Source: Actinobacteria bacterium HGW-Actinobacteria-2
GTDB taxonomy: Bacteria; Actinomycetota; Actinomycetes; Propionibacteriales; Propionibacteriaceae
Length of the DNA stretch: 64,000 nucleotides
Assembly (NCBI GenBank): GCA_002841335.1
Contig: PHEY01000009.1
Span: 152,755-216,754, forward strand
Direction: 5' to 3'
The number at the start of each line of letters is the position of its first letter. Position 1 is the first letter of the stretch. The position numbers and the translations under genes were made by a program. This document shows positions 9,123 to 16,972 of the stretch, one piece after another. Under the pieces are notes generated by a model. That model searched no databases, was not told the origin of the DNA, and saw only the letters and a list, made by a program, of their open reading frames with translations.

Positions 9123-11858
9123 TCACTCCTGAGTCGGGGCCTCAGCCACCGGTTCGCTGACAGACTCGACCACGGACACCGACTCAGCGGCAGCCACCGT
9201 CTCGACTACGACGACCGGCTCGGCAACGACGACCGGCTCGGCAACTGCGACCGGCTCGCTAGTCTGCTCGATCGGCAGTTCCACCGCCGCCTCGATCACC
9301 TCAGTGGCCGGAGCCTCGACCTTCGCCTTACGGCTCCGCGAGGTCCGCTTCGCGGGCTCCGCGGCAGCCTTCGCCGGCTTCGGCGCGACCGCAGCCTTGG
9401 GAGCCTTCGGGGTCGGACGACGTCGCGACTCGCGCTCGCCGCCATCGGCCGGAGCCTGGGAGGCCACCGGGGCGTCATGGACGTGGTAGCCGCGGCCCTT
9501 GCAGGTCTCGCAGGCCACGGTGAACGCCTCGGCCAGCCCGGTGCCGATCTTCTTGCGGGTCATTTGCACCAAGCCGAGCGAGGTGACCTCGGCCACCTGG
9601 TGGCGGGTGCGGTCACGGCCCAGGCATTCGACCAGGCGGCGCAGCAGCAGCTCACGGTTGGCCGGGAGCACCATGTCGATGAAGTCGATGACGATGATGC
9701 CACCGATATCACGCAGCCGCAGCTGGCGCACGATCTCCTCGGCTGCCTCCAAGTTGTTGGAGGTCACCGTGGCTTCGAGGTTGCCCGAGGTTCCGGTGAA
9801 CTTGCCGGTGTTGACGTCGATGACTGTCATGGCTTCAGTGCGGTCGATGATCAGCGAGCCGCCTGAGGGCAGGAACACCTTGCGCTCGAGTGCCTTGGAT
9901 ACCTGCTCGTGCACCCGGAAGGCGCTGAAGATGTCGCCCTTCTCGGTGCGATCCCAACGCTCCAGACGCTCAGCCATGTGCGGCGCGACGTGGGCGACAT
10001 AGGCGTCCACGGTGTCGTAGGCGTCATCGGCCTGGCCGTTACCGTCGATCACCAGGGAGTTGAAGTCCTCGGTGAACAGGTCACGGACGATCCGGACGGT
10101 CAGGTCGGGCTCGGCGTAGAGCAGCTGCGGGGCGGTCGAGCTGGACGACTTCTTCTCCAGCACCTCCCACTGGGCCTTGAGCCGGTTGACGTCGCGGACA
10201 AGCTCTTCTTCGCTAGCACCTTCGGCGGCCGTCCGGACGATCACCGACGCGCTCGGGTCGATCAGTTCGTCGAGGATGCCCTTGAGGCGACGACGCTCCC
10301 CTTCGGGCAGCTTGCGGGAGATGCCCGACAAGTGACCACCGGGTGAGTAGACGATGTAGCGGCCGGGAATCGACAGGTGCGAGGTCAGCCGGGCGCCCTT
10401 GGCACCGACCGGGTCCTTGCTGACCTGGACGACGACCTGCTGGCCGGACTTGAAGACCTTCTCGACCTTCTTGTCGGCACCGGTGACACCGAAGGAGTCC
10501 CAATCGACCTCACCGGCGTACAGCACGGCGTTGCGGCCGCGGCCGATGTCGACGAAGGCGGCTTCCATGCTGGGCAGCACGTTCTGCACGCGGCCGAGGT
10601 AGATGTTGCCGATCATCGAGGTGGCCGAGGCCCGGTCGACGTAGTGCTCGACCAGGATGTTGTCTTCCAACACCGCGATCTGGGAGTAGTCCTCGGTCTG
10701 ACGGATCAGCATCTTGCGATCGACCGATTCGCGGCGGGCCAGGAACTCCGACTCGCTCAGGATCGGGGTACGGCGGCGACCGGCGGCGCGACCCTCACGG
10801 CGACGCTGCTTCTTGGCCTCCATCCGGGTGGAGCCTTCGATGCCGGTGACCTCGTCGCTGACGTTGGCGCGGCGGCGCGGCTCACGGACTCGGACGACCA
10901 CGTCGACCGAATCGTCGTCGCTGTCACCGGTGTCCTCACCGCGACGGCGGCGACGCCGACGGCGACGCGAGGAGGTGGATTCAGCAGCGCCTTCTTCGGT
11001 GGCCTCGCCATCGGCGACAGCCTCGGTGTCACCGGCAGGTTCGCCGTCGGCTTCGTCGGTGTCATCGGCGTCACCATCGGTCTCGGCATCGCCACCGGCA
11101 CCACCACGACGACGGCGACGTCCGCCACGGCGACGGCGACGGCGACGCGGCGCATCGCTGTCGTCCTCGGCGCCATCGGCCTCGGTGTCGACGTCGGTGA
11201 CTTCTTCTTCGTCCTCTTCGCCCAGCAGGCCGCCGATCGCGGCCGCCAGCGAGTCGAGCACCTCGTCAGGGCTGGCTTCGTCGCTCATGCCGAAGGTTTC
11301 GGCGATCGCAGGCTTGCGGGTGCGACGCCGTCCGGGGGTGCGAGCCAGGTCTTCCAGGCTGGCCGCGAGATCGGGCTCGGCGGCCTCACTGGGCTCGGCC
11401 ACGGGTTCTGCGGCCCCGCGACGACGGCGGCTTCGCGCCGGTGCGGCCGGCGGGGCGTCGTCGGTTGGGGTGGGCTCTTCGATCGGGGTGGGGTCGTCAG
11501 CCGGGGTGTTCTCAGCGTCGACCGCAGCGGGCTCCTCGACGACCTTGGCGCGACGGGTGCGCTTGGGCTTGGTCACTTCCGGCTCGGGTGCGGCCTCGAC
11601 GACCGGCTCTTCGGCGGGCAGTTCGGGCTCGACCACGGTCTCCTCGACCACGGCCTCTTCGACCAGCTCGGCCTCGATGACCTCTTCGACCTCTTCCTCA
11701 GCGACCGGCTCGAGCTCGAGCTCGGGCACGGGAGTCGGCTCGGGAGCCACCACCACAGCCGGCGGCCCGGCCGGACGGCTCGCCGCGCGCCGACGGGGCG
11801 GACGAGCGGGTTCAGCCGACGCGGCCGCAGGAGTGTTCTGATCTTCGGAATCGAGCAT
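9123..11858 (-). CDS. rne: Ribonuclease E/G family endoribonuclease
   Basis: 911 residues from ATG 11858, placed just after GAAGGAG; an upstream GTG at 11873 would lie within that ribosome site. Residues 1-380 are disordered, first acidic (E/P/V-rich), then with Arg tracts that resemble RNA-binding microdomains. The S1 domain and catalytic core follow (~383-800) with the metal-binding aspartates in VIDVNTGKFTG and GGIIVIDFIDM and the Zn-link CETCKGRG (~783). The C-terminal ~120 residues are again low-complexity (repeated EPVVV/VESVS). The flanking disordered arms are typical of actinobacterial RNase E. It lies upstream of rplU-rpmA-obgE as in relatives, but with lysE through nadE inserted between. 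Confidence 0.95.
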   Translation of the reverse strand: MLDSEDQNTPAAASAEPARPPRRRAASRPAGPPAVVVAPEPTPVPELELEPVAEEEVEEVIEAELVEEAVVEETVVEPELPAEEPVVEAAPEPEVTKPKRTRRAKVVEEPAAVDAENTPADDPTPIEEPTPTDDAPPAAPARSRRRRGAAEPVAEPSEAAEPDLAASLEDLARTPGRRRTRKPAIAETFGMSDEASPDEVLDSLAAAIGGLLGEEDEEEVTDVDTEADGAEDDSDAPRRRRRRRGGRRRRRGGAGGDAETDGDADDTDEADGEPAGDTEAVADGEATEEGAAESTSSRRRRRRRRRGEDTGDSDDDSVDVVVRVREPRRRANVSDEVTGIEGSTRMEAKKQRRREGRAAGRRRTPILSESEFLARRESVDRKMLIRQTEDYSQIAVLEDNILVEHYVDRASATSMIGNIYLGRVQNVLPSMEAAFVDIGRGRNAVLYAGEVDWDSFGVTGADKKVEKVFKSGQQVVVQVSKDPVGAKGARLTSHLSIPGRYIVYSPGGHLSGISRKLPEGERRRLKGILDELIDPSASVIVRTAAEGASEEELVRDVNRLKAQWEVLEKKSSSSTAPQLLYAEPDLTVRIVRDLFTEDFNSLVIDGNGQADDAYDTVDAYVAHVAPHMAERLERWDRTEKGDIFSAFRVHEQVSKALERKVFLPSGGSLIIDRTEAMTVIDVNTGKFTGTSGNLEATVTSNNLEAAEEIVRQLRLRDIGGIIVIDFIDMVLPANRELLLRRLVECLGRDRTRHQVAEVTSLGLVQMTRKKIGTGLAEAFTVACETCKGRGYHVHDAPVASQAPADGGERESRRRPTPKAPKAAVAPKPAKAAAEPAKRTSRSRKAKVEAPATEVIEAAVELPIEQTSEPVAVAEPVVVAEPVVVVETVAAAESVSVVESVSEPVAEAPTQE

Positions 11859-12166
11859 TTCGCTCTCCTTCACGCGACGGACACCGTCGCATCAAGCCGC
11901 TCGATCTGGCGCAAAATTCCTACGCTGCTCGAGCAGCAAAGCCTGTTGAACGAACACCGGTACTCGGGCCCCCGCGGTCGACTGGCGTCGCGGTGAAGCT
12001 GGAGCGCCTGCCCGGTCTGTCACACCGGTCGTGGCATTCGAAAGGTGAAGTCGGGGTGACCTCACTGAAATGAAGTATCGCACACCGACCAACAATCGGC
12101 CTTATGGATCGCCTATCAGGACGCCAATCCCGCTCAACGCACCGCAATGGCGCGCTCCCTGATTAG
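11859..12166 (-). promoter_or_regulatory. rne 5' region with palindrome
   Basis: The 308 bp upstream of rne has no convincing gene. It includes the 14-bp palindrome GCTGCTCGAGCAGC at 11924-11937. RNase E genes are often autoregulated through their 5' UTR; that this hairpin does so is inference. Confidence 0.35.
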
Positions 12167-12865
12167 CTACTCCGCGGCCAACGGATCGCGCACATCGCGA
12201 CCGTCCCAGGGGCCTTGAGCCAGTCTGGTGAACAGGGCCGGCGTGGCGGGCAACTCCGGGCGCAACTGCCGCAATGCGGCCACCACGTCGTCGGGACGCA
12301 CCAACGGCTCGCTGGTGCGTACGGTCACCACGAAGCCGTCTTCTGCGGGCGCCAGCGCAAGCACAGCCCCCCGGACGTCAAAGCTGCGCAGCCCCGATTT
12401 CGCCTGGCGCTGCACCAGCACCTCGTCGGCGGCCAACAGCGTCGCGATCGCCGCCTCCAGCACCTCGCCGACGGACCAGGCCACCTGCCAGGTGGACGCG
12501 GCCAACAGCTCCGGCAGCGATCCCCCGGCGGCCTCGACCACCTCGATGATGGCCAGCCCGTCGGGCATGGCGGCGTTCAGGTCGTCCCGCACTCGGGCCG
12601 GGTCGCGCACCTCGGCCAACCCGATCTCCAGATACTCGGCCTCGCTGGCTGCGCCGGTAGGTGCGGCGTTGACGTAGCTGATCCGCGGGTGCGGATGGAA
12701 TCCCGACGAGAACGCCATCGGCACACCGGCCCGCCGCAGTGCCCGCTCGAAGGCGCGTCCGAAATCACGGTGCGATGCGAAGCGAGCCCGTCCACGCTTG
12801 GCGTAACGCACGCGCAGCCGTTGGACGGGCGGCGGCTGCTGCGGGGGCTGCTTTCGGGCACTCAC
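12167..12865 (-). CDS. TIGR03936-type radical-SAM-linked protein (DUF2344)
   Basis: 232 residues. The N-terminus VQRLRVRYAKRGRARFASHRDFGRAFERALRRAGVPMAF, split in two here by SGFHPHPRISY, is diagnostic of the DUF2344 family that partners the TIGR03960 radical SAM protein, either as a neighbour or as a fused domain. The role is unknown, presumably RNA-related from its link to rne and ribosomal genes. The start is GTG. Its usual partner is 4 kb upstream here (16973-18904) with four unrelated genes in between. Confidence 0.88.
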   Translation of the reverse strand: MSARKQPPQQPPPVQRLRVRYAKRGRARFASHRDFGRAFERALRRAGVPMAFSSGFHPHPRISYVNAAPTGAASEAEYLEIGLAEVRDPARVRDDLNAAMPDGLAIIEVVEAAGGSLPELLAASTWQVAWSVGEVLEAAIATLLAADEVLVQRQAKSGLRSFDVRGAVLALAPAEDGFVVTVRTSEPLVRPDDVVAALRQLRPELPATPALFTRLAQGPWDGRDVRDPLAAE

Positions 12866-12907
12866 AACCGAAGAGCCTAGCGGCCAAGCCCCGGCGGAGT
12901 GCGAGCG

Positions 12908-13543
12908 TCAGCCCTTCGCGAAGTAGGTCACCGTGACGTCGGCTACGCAACCTTCGGTGGGCCGAATCTGTTTGGGTGGCTCGTCCAGGGTCAGCATCAT
13001 GGCCATGGCCGGCCCACTGGAGGCTTCGTCGTGGCTGTCCGCCTCAACAACCTGGATCGAGAAGCGATCGCTTCCGTTACCCATCTCGATGCTGCCCTTG
13101 TCGCGGCACCCGATCGACACCCAGGCGGAGCTCGCCTCGGCAGGGTGCCCACTCAAGTCGAGGGTGGTCGCCTCGGTGACGACCAGCTGTTGCCGGGAGA
13201 GTTCGCGCAGGCGCTTGTCCCATTGGTAGTCGATGTGGAGCTTCCCCGATCCGGCATCAGTGGTGACAGTCACCGACCCCCCACCCGCACCAGAGGAGTC
13301 GCTGGCGTCCGAGCCGATGACCACCACCGAGCCGGGAGTGTCCTGACCGCCCGGCGTCGGCGACGAGTCCTTCACCAGACTGTTGGCGAACGCCGCGGTG
13401 GTCGCGCCGCTGCCGACCAATGCTCCGGCCAGGACCAGGATCAGCCCGCGCCAGGGACGCCGCTGCCGCGTAGCCGGGACCGCCTCGGCGACCAAGCCGG
13501 CGCGAATCGCTTCAGAACGCTGTGAATCAAATCCGATGCTCAT
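12908..13543 (-). CDS. Membrane-anchored protein paired with ECF sigma factor
   Basis: 211 residues: a ~29-residue basic cytoplasmic end (RQRRPWRG), one transmembrane helix (LILVLAGALVGSGATTAAFA), then an extracytoplasmic Ser/Gly-rich linker and domain with two Cys (ISIGCRD-type CRDKG and EGCVADV). Its ATG overlaps the sigma-factor stop (ATGA), so it is made with it. The position suggests an anti-sigma or sensor role, but the cytoplasmic part is far too short for a zinc anti-sigma domain. Function unproven. Confidence 0.7.
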   Translation of the reverse strand: MSIGFDSQRSEAIRAGLVAEAVPATRQRRPWRGLILVLAGALVGSGATTAAFANSLVKDSSPTPGGQDTPGSVVVIGSDASDSSGAGGGSVTVTTDAGSGKLHIDYQWDKRLRELSRQQLVVTEATTLDLSGHPAEASSAWVSIGCRDKGSIEMGNGSDRFSIQVVEADSHDEASSGPAMAMMLTLDEPPKQIRPTEGCVADVTVTYFAKG

Positions 13544-14100
13544 GCCAGTTCTCCTTCGGCAAGCAATTGGTCATCAATCGAGGTGTGCAGACGTTTGCGC
13601 GTCCTGCTCAGCCGCATCTTGGCTGCGGCCTCAGTCAGTCCCAGAACCTCGGCGGCCTCGGCCACTGAGAAGCCTTCGACGGCGGTGAGCATCAGCAGTT
13701 GGCGGTCGAGTCGGCCGACGGACGGCCAACTGCGCGCCAACGCCTCCCCACGCTGTGAGGACGGCTCCGCCTCCGGCCCGTCGGTGGACTCAGGCTTCGG
13801 CAACCGCGCCAGAAACGCCTGGTAGCGCCGCTGGGAGCGAGTCGCGTTGCGGGCCACATTGCTGGCCGTCACCAGCAGCCACGGCAGCAGCGAGTCGTCC
13901 ACGAAGCGCACCGCCGTACGTCGACGCCACAGCTCCAGGAAGGTGACGGCGGTCAGGTCCTCGGCTTCGGTCGTCCCGGCGCCGGCCCCGCGAAGGTGCC
14001 GGAACACCCGGTCGCGGTGCCGATCCCAGATCACGCCCATCCCGTCCGGCTCACCGGCCAGCACCTCGGCCCAGATGGCTGCATCGCTGATGGTCTCCAC
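13540..14100 (-). CDS. ECF-type RNA polymerase sigma factor
   Basis: About 186 residues from GTG 14100; GTG 14136, two bases past the SulP stop, would add 12 residues, and neither has a strong Shine-Dalgarno. Region 2 is seen in VIWDRHRDRVFRHL and DLTAVTFLELWRRR. Region 4 helix-turn-helix is GFSVAEAAEVLGLTEAAAKM. It directs RNA polymerase to a specific regulon, probably controlled by the coupled membrane protein. It lies just downstream of the SulP gene, possibly co-transcribed. Confidence 0.88.
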   Translation of the reverse strand: METISDAAIWAEVLAGEPDGMGVIWDRHRDRVFRHLRGAGAGTTEAEDLTAVTFLELWRRRTAVRFVDDSLLPWLLVTASNVARNATRSQRRYQAFLARLPKPESTDGPEAEPSSQRGEALARSWPSVGRLDRQLLMLTAVEGFSVAEAAEVLGLTEAAAKMRLSRTRKRLHTSIDDQLLAEGELA

Positions 14101-14138
14101 GTCTGAGAATGTCCGATCCGGGCCGGGAGGTAACACGA

Positions 14139-15899
14139 TCAGTGCTCGGAATCGGGTTTGAGCTGCGGCACGCCGGCCGGACGGATGCCGTAACGCTCCA
14201 CATGCCAGGCCACGTAGGCCTCCACCGCGGTGGGCAAGGTGGCGAACAAGTGGTCGTCGCCGACGTCGGCGATGAAGCCGGCCGCGGTCAGCTGTTCGCG
14301 CACTTCCCACTTCACCCGGGCCATCGCGAAGACCACCCCGGCCTCGCTCAAGGTGCGACGCAGTTCGGCCAAGGCGTCCACCGCGGTGAGGTCGACTTCG
14401 GTGTTGGCTTCGGCGTTCAGCAGGAACCACTCCGCGGACGGCTCGGCATCGCGGGCTGCGGCCAGGGCGCGGGAAAGGAAGTCGTCGGCATTGGCGAAGA
14501 ACAGTGGCGAGTCGTAGCGGTAGACCACCAGCCCCGGCACCCGGGTGGCGGTGGGATAGTCGGCCACGTCGTGCATCCCGGCCAACCCCGGCACGTAGCC
14601 GAGGATGCCGTCGTGAGGATGGGCGATCCGACGGATCAGATCCAACAGGGACAACCCCACCGCGATCCCAATGCCGGGCAGCAGGCCAAACACCAGGACG
14701 CCGACGAAGGTGACCAGCGCCAGCACCAGCTCGCTGCGACGGAAGGCGGCGATCCGACGGATCTCGGAGATCTCAATCAGCCGAAGCCCGGCGTAGACCA
14801 CCACTCCGCTCAGCGCGGCCTGCGGGAAGGCGGCCAGCACCGGGGCGAACACGAAGATGGTGGCAAGCACCATCGCCGCGGCCACCAGGGAGTGCAGTTG
14901 GGTGCGGCTGCCCGCGGCGTCGCCGATCACCGTCCGGCTGGCCGAGGACGAGATCGGGAAGCCGGCCAGCAGGCCGTTGGCCAGGTTGCCGGCGCCGACC
15001 GCCAACAGCTCGGCGTTGGCGTCGATGCGCTCCTCGCGTCGGGCGGCGAAACCTCGTCCGGTCAAGATCGCGTCGCTGTAGCCGACCACGGCGATCCCGA
15101 GTGCCGCCGGCAACAGCGCGAAGACGTCCACACCCGCCAGGCTGGGCAGCGACGGGGTCGGGACGGTCGCCGGAATCGCGCCGATGACGTTGAGGCCCAG
15201 CGACCCCAGCGGCGTCCAGGCGACCAGACCCGCCGCGACCAGCATCACCAGCAGCGGTCCCGGCCAGGACGGCAGCCAGGCGCGGAGGGCGAACAGCACC
15301 GCCGCCACGCCCAGGCCCAGGCCCAGGGTGGGCAGGTGCACCGCCGACAGCTGACCGGCCAACGACACCGTCTCCTGCCACGGGTTGTCACCGGTGATAG
15401 TGAGCTTGGTCAGTCGTCCGTACTGGCTGACCATCATCAGCAATCCGATGCCTGCCATGTAGCCGACCAGCACCGGCTTGGACAGCAATCGGGCCACGAA
15501 CCCGAGCCGGGCGATCCGCCCCACGATCAGCATCACGCCGACCGCCACCGCGATCAGCGCTGCCACCGAAGCCCGCTGGCCCCCGCCGACCTGCCCAGCG
15601 ACCGCGCCGATGGCAGCCGCGGACATCAACGCGGTGGTCGCCTCCGGGCCCACCGACAGCTGGCGCGATGAGCCGAGGATGGCGTAGATCGCCATCGGAG
15701 CCAGCACCGCCCACAACCCCGACACCGGCGGCAGACCCACGATCTCGGCGTAGGCCATCACCTGGGGCACCAGGTAGGCCGACACGGTGACCCCGGCGAT
15801 CAGGTCACCGCGCAGCCAGGACCGCTGATAGGAGTTCAACACGGCCAGTCCCGGCGCCCAGCGCCGCCAGCCGCTCACCTCGGCCTCGCCCATGACCAC
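14139..15899 (-). CDS. SulP family anion transporter with STAS domain
   Basis: 586 residues. The membrane domain (~20-430) has the family text LIAGVTVSAYLVPQVMAYAEIVGLPPVSGLWA and, later, FPISSSASRTVIGDAAGSRTQLHSLVAA, shown here only as landmarks. A cytoplasmic STAS domain follows (~450-570; ANTEVDLTAVDALAEL). SulP proteins carry sulfate, bicarbonate or dicarboxylates; the substrate cannot be assigned. It is followed within a few bases by the ECF sigma gene, an unusual pairing. Start codons at 15899 and six bases later are both possible. Confidence 0.92.
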   Translation of the reverse strand: MVMGEAEVSGWRRWAPGLAVLNSYQRSWLRGDLIAGVTVSAYLVPQVMAYAEIVGLPPVSGLWAVLAPMAIYAILGSSRQLSVGPEATTALMSAAAIGAVAGQVGGGQRASVAALIAVAVGVMLIVGRIARLGFVARLLSKPVLVGYMAGIGLLMMVSQYGRLTKLTITGDNPWQETVSLAGQLSAVHLPTLGLGLGVAAVLFALRAWLPSWPGPLLVMLVAAGLVAWTPLGSLGLNVIGAIPATVPTPSLPSLAGVDVFALLPAALGIAVVGYSDAILTGRGFAARREERIDANAELLAVGAGNLANGLLAGFPISSSASRTVIGDAAGSRTQLHSLVAAAMVLATIFVFAPVLAAFPQAALSGVVVYAGLRLIEISEIRRIAAFRRSELVLALVTFVGVLVFGLLPGIGIAVGLSLLDLIRRIAHPHDGILGYVPGLAGMHDVADYPTATRVPGLVVYRYDSPLFFANADDFLSRALAAARDAEPSAEWFLLNAEANTEVDLTAVDALAELRRTLSEAGVVFAMARVKWEVREQLTAAGFIADVGDDHLFATLPTAVEAYVAWHVERYGIRPAGVPQLKPDSEH

Positions 15900-15963
15900 A
15901 CGCTAATGCGCGAAGTCGGCTGCGAACTCGTTTCCCGTCCGAAACCCTGGTAGACCGGGTGTC

Positions 15964-16821
15964 ATGACCGAAACCGTCGCCGTCGCCGGGGCCTCCGGCT
16001 ATCTGGGTCGCCATGTAGTGGCCGCGCTCGCCGCCCACGGCTACCGGGTGCGAGCACTGGTGCGATCCCAGGATGCCGCCGAGAAGCCCGGCCGGTTCGG
16101 CGCACCCACCCTGGCGGGCGTGGTGGCGGAATGGCAGATCGTCGACTACCTGCTCCCCCGCACCCTCGACGGAGTCTTCGACGGCGTGGATCGGGTGGTT
16201 TCCACCCTCGGAGTCACCCGCCAGAAGGCGGACCCGTGGGACGTCGACTTTCTGGGCAACCTGCGTCTCCTGGAAGAGGCCGAAGCCTCGCAGGTGCACA
16301 GTTTCAGCTACGTCAACGTGATCCACTCCCACACCGGCACCTCGACGACGATGCGATCGAAGCACGCCTTCAGCCAGGTGCTACGCCGTAGCGCGGTGGC
16401 CGGCCACCTGGTGAACCCGTCAGGCTACTTCTCCGACATGACCGACTTCTGGTTGTTGGCCCGCAAGGGGTGGGGCTTCGTGGTCGGCGACGGTGACGCG
16501 CAGCTCAATCCGATTCACGGCGCCGACCTGGCTGAGTTCATCGTGAGCAAGCTGACCGAACCAGCCGGGGAATGGGATGTCGGCGGCCCCGACGTCTTCA
16601 CCTACCGTTCGCTGCAGCAGCTGATGTTCGAGCTCGCCGGACGTCCAGGGCGCGTTGTGAAGCTCGGACCCCGGGCGACGAAGACCATGATCGGCCTGGC
16701 CGATCACAGCTCACCTCAGGCCAGCAACCTGGCCCGCTTCTTCCTCGAAGGGCTTCAGATCGACGCCGCGGGGACTCCGTTCGGCACCCATCATCTGGCC
16801 GACTTCCTCCGCGATCAGTAG
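15964..16821 (+). CDS. NAD(P)-binding Rossmann protein (NmrA/atypical SDR)
   Basis: 285 residues. The N-terminal GASGYLGRHVVAALAAHGYR is an atypical-SDR nucleotide motif (GxxGxxG). No YxxxK catalytic pair is obvious, and the C-terminal half (VGGPDVFTYRSLQQLMFELAGRPGR) resembles NmrA/complex I NDUFA9-like NAD(P)H-binding proteins. It may be a reductase or redox sensor. No Shine-Dalgarno is seen, so it may be leaderless. Downstream lie REP-like repeats. Confidence 0.85.
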   Translation: MTETVAVAGASGYLGRHVVAALAAHGYRVRALVRSQDAAEKPGRFGAPTLAGVVAEWQIVDYLLPRTLDGVFDGVDRVVSTLGVTRQKADPWDVDFLGNLRLLEEAEASQVHSFSYVNVIHSHTGTSTTMRSKHAFSQVLRRSAVAGHLVNPSGYFSDMTDFWLLARKGWGFVVGDGDAQLNPIHGADLAEFIVSKLTEPAGEWDVGGPDVFTYRSLQQLMFELAGRPGRVVKLGPRATKTMIGLADHSSPQASNLARFFLEGLQIDAAGTPFGTHHLADFLRDQ

Positions 16822-16838
16822 CAGCGGCTCGTGGCGGG

Positions 16839-16970
16839 TGGGACACCGGGGACGATTCCCGTGTCCCAGCCCCGCGGCGCACCCAGGGTTGCGCATCGGG
16901 GACACGTGAGGCAGTGGGACAGCAAGAACCGTCCCCGGTGTCCCAGCAGGAACCGTCCCCGGTGTCCCAG
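16839..16970. repeat. REP-like GGGACACCGGGGACG repeats
   Basis: TGGGACAC (16839-16846) and GTGTCCCA (16861-16868) form an inverted pair around CGGGGACGATTCCC. GAACCGTCCCCGGTGTCCCA then occurs twice in direct order, at 16926-16945 and 16950-16969 (24-bp period), after an inverted TGGGAC at 16915. This motif resembles REP sequences mobilised by IS200-like (RAYT) transposases in many phyla; no such transposase is in the window. Confidence 0.75.
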
Positions 16971-16972
16971 GC

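Noticed and set aside
10377..11996. 539-codon plus-strand frame opposite rne
   Set aside because: Antisense of the repetitive, Arg/Glu-rich RNase E N-terminus; no family features.
11892..12147. Two short minus-strand frames (67 and 75 codons) upstream of rne
   Set aside because: No ribosome site, poor composition, and the region is more simply the rne leader/promoter.
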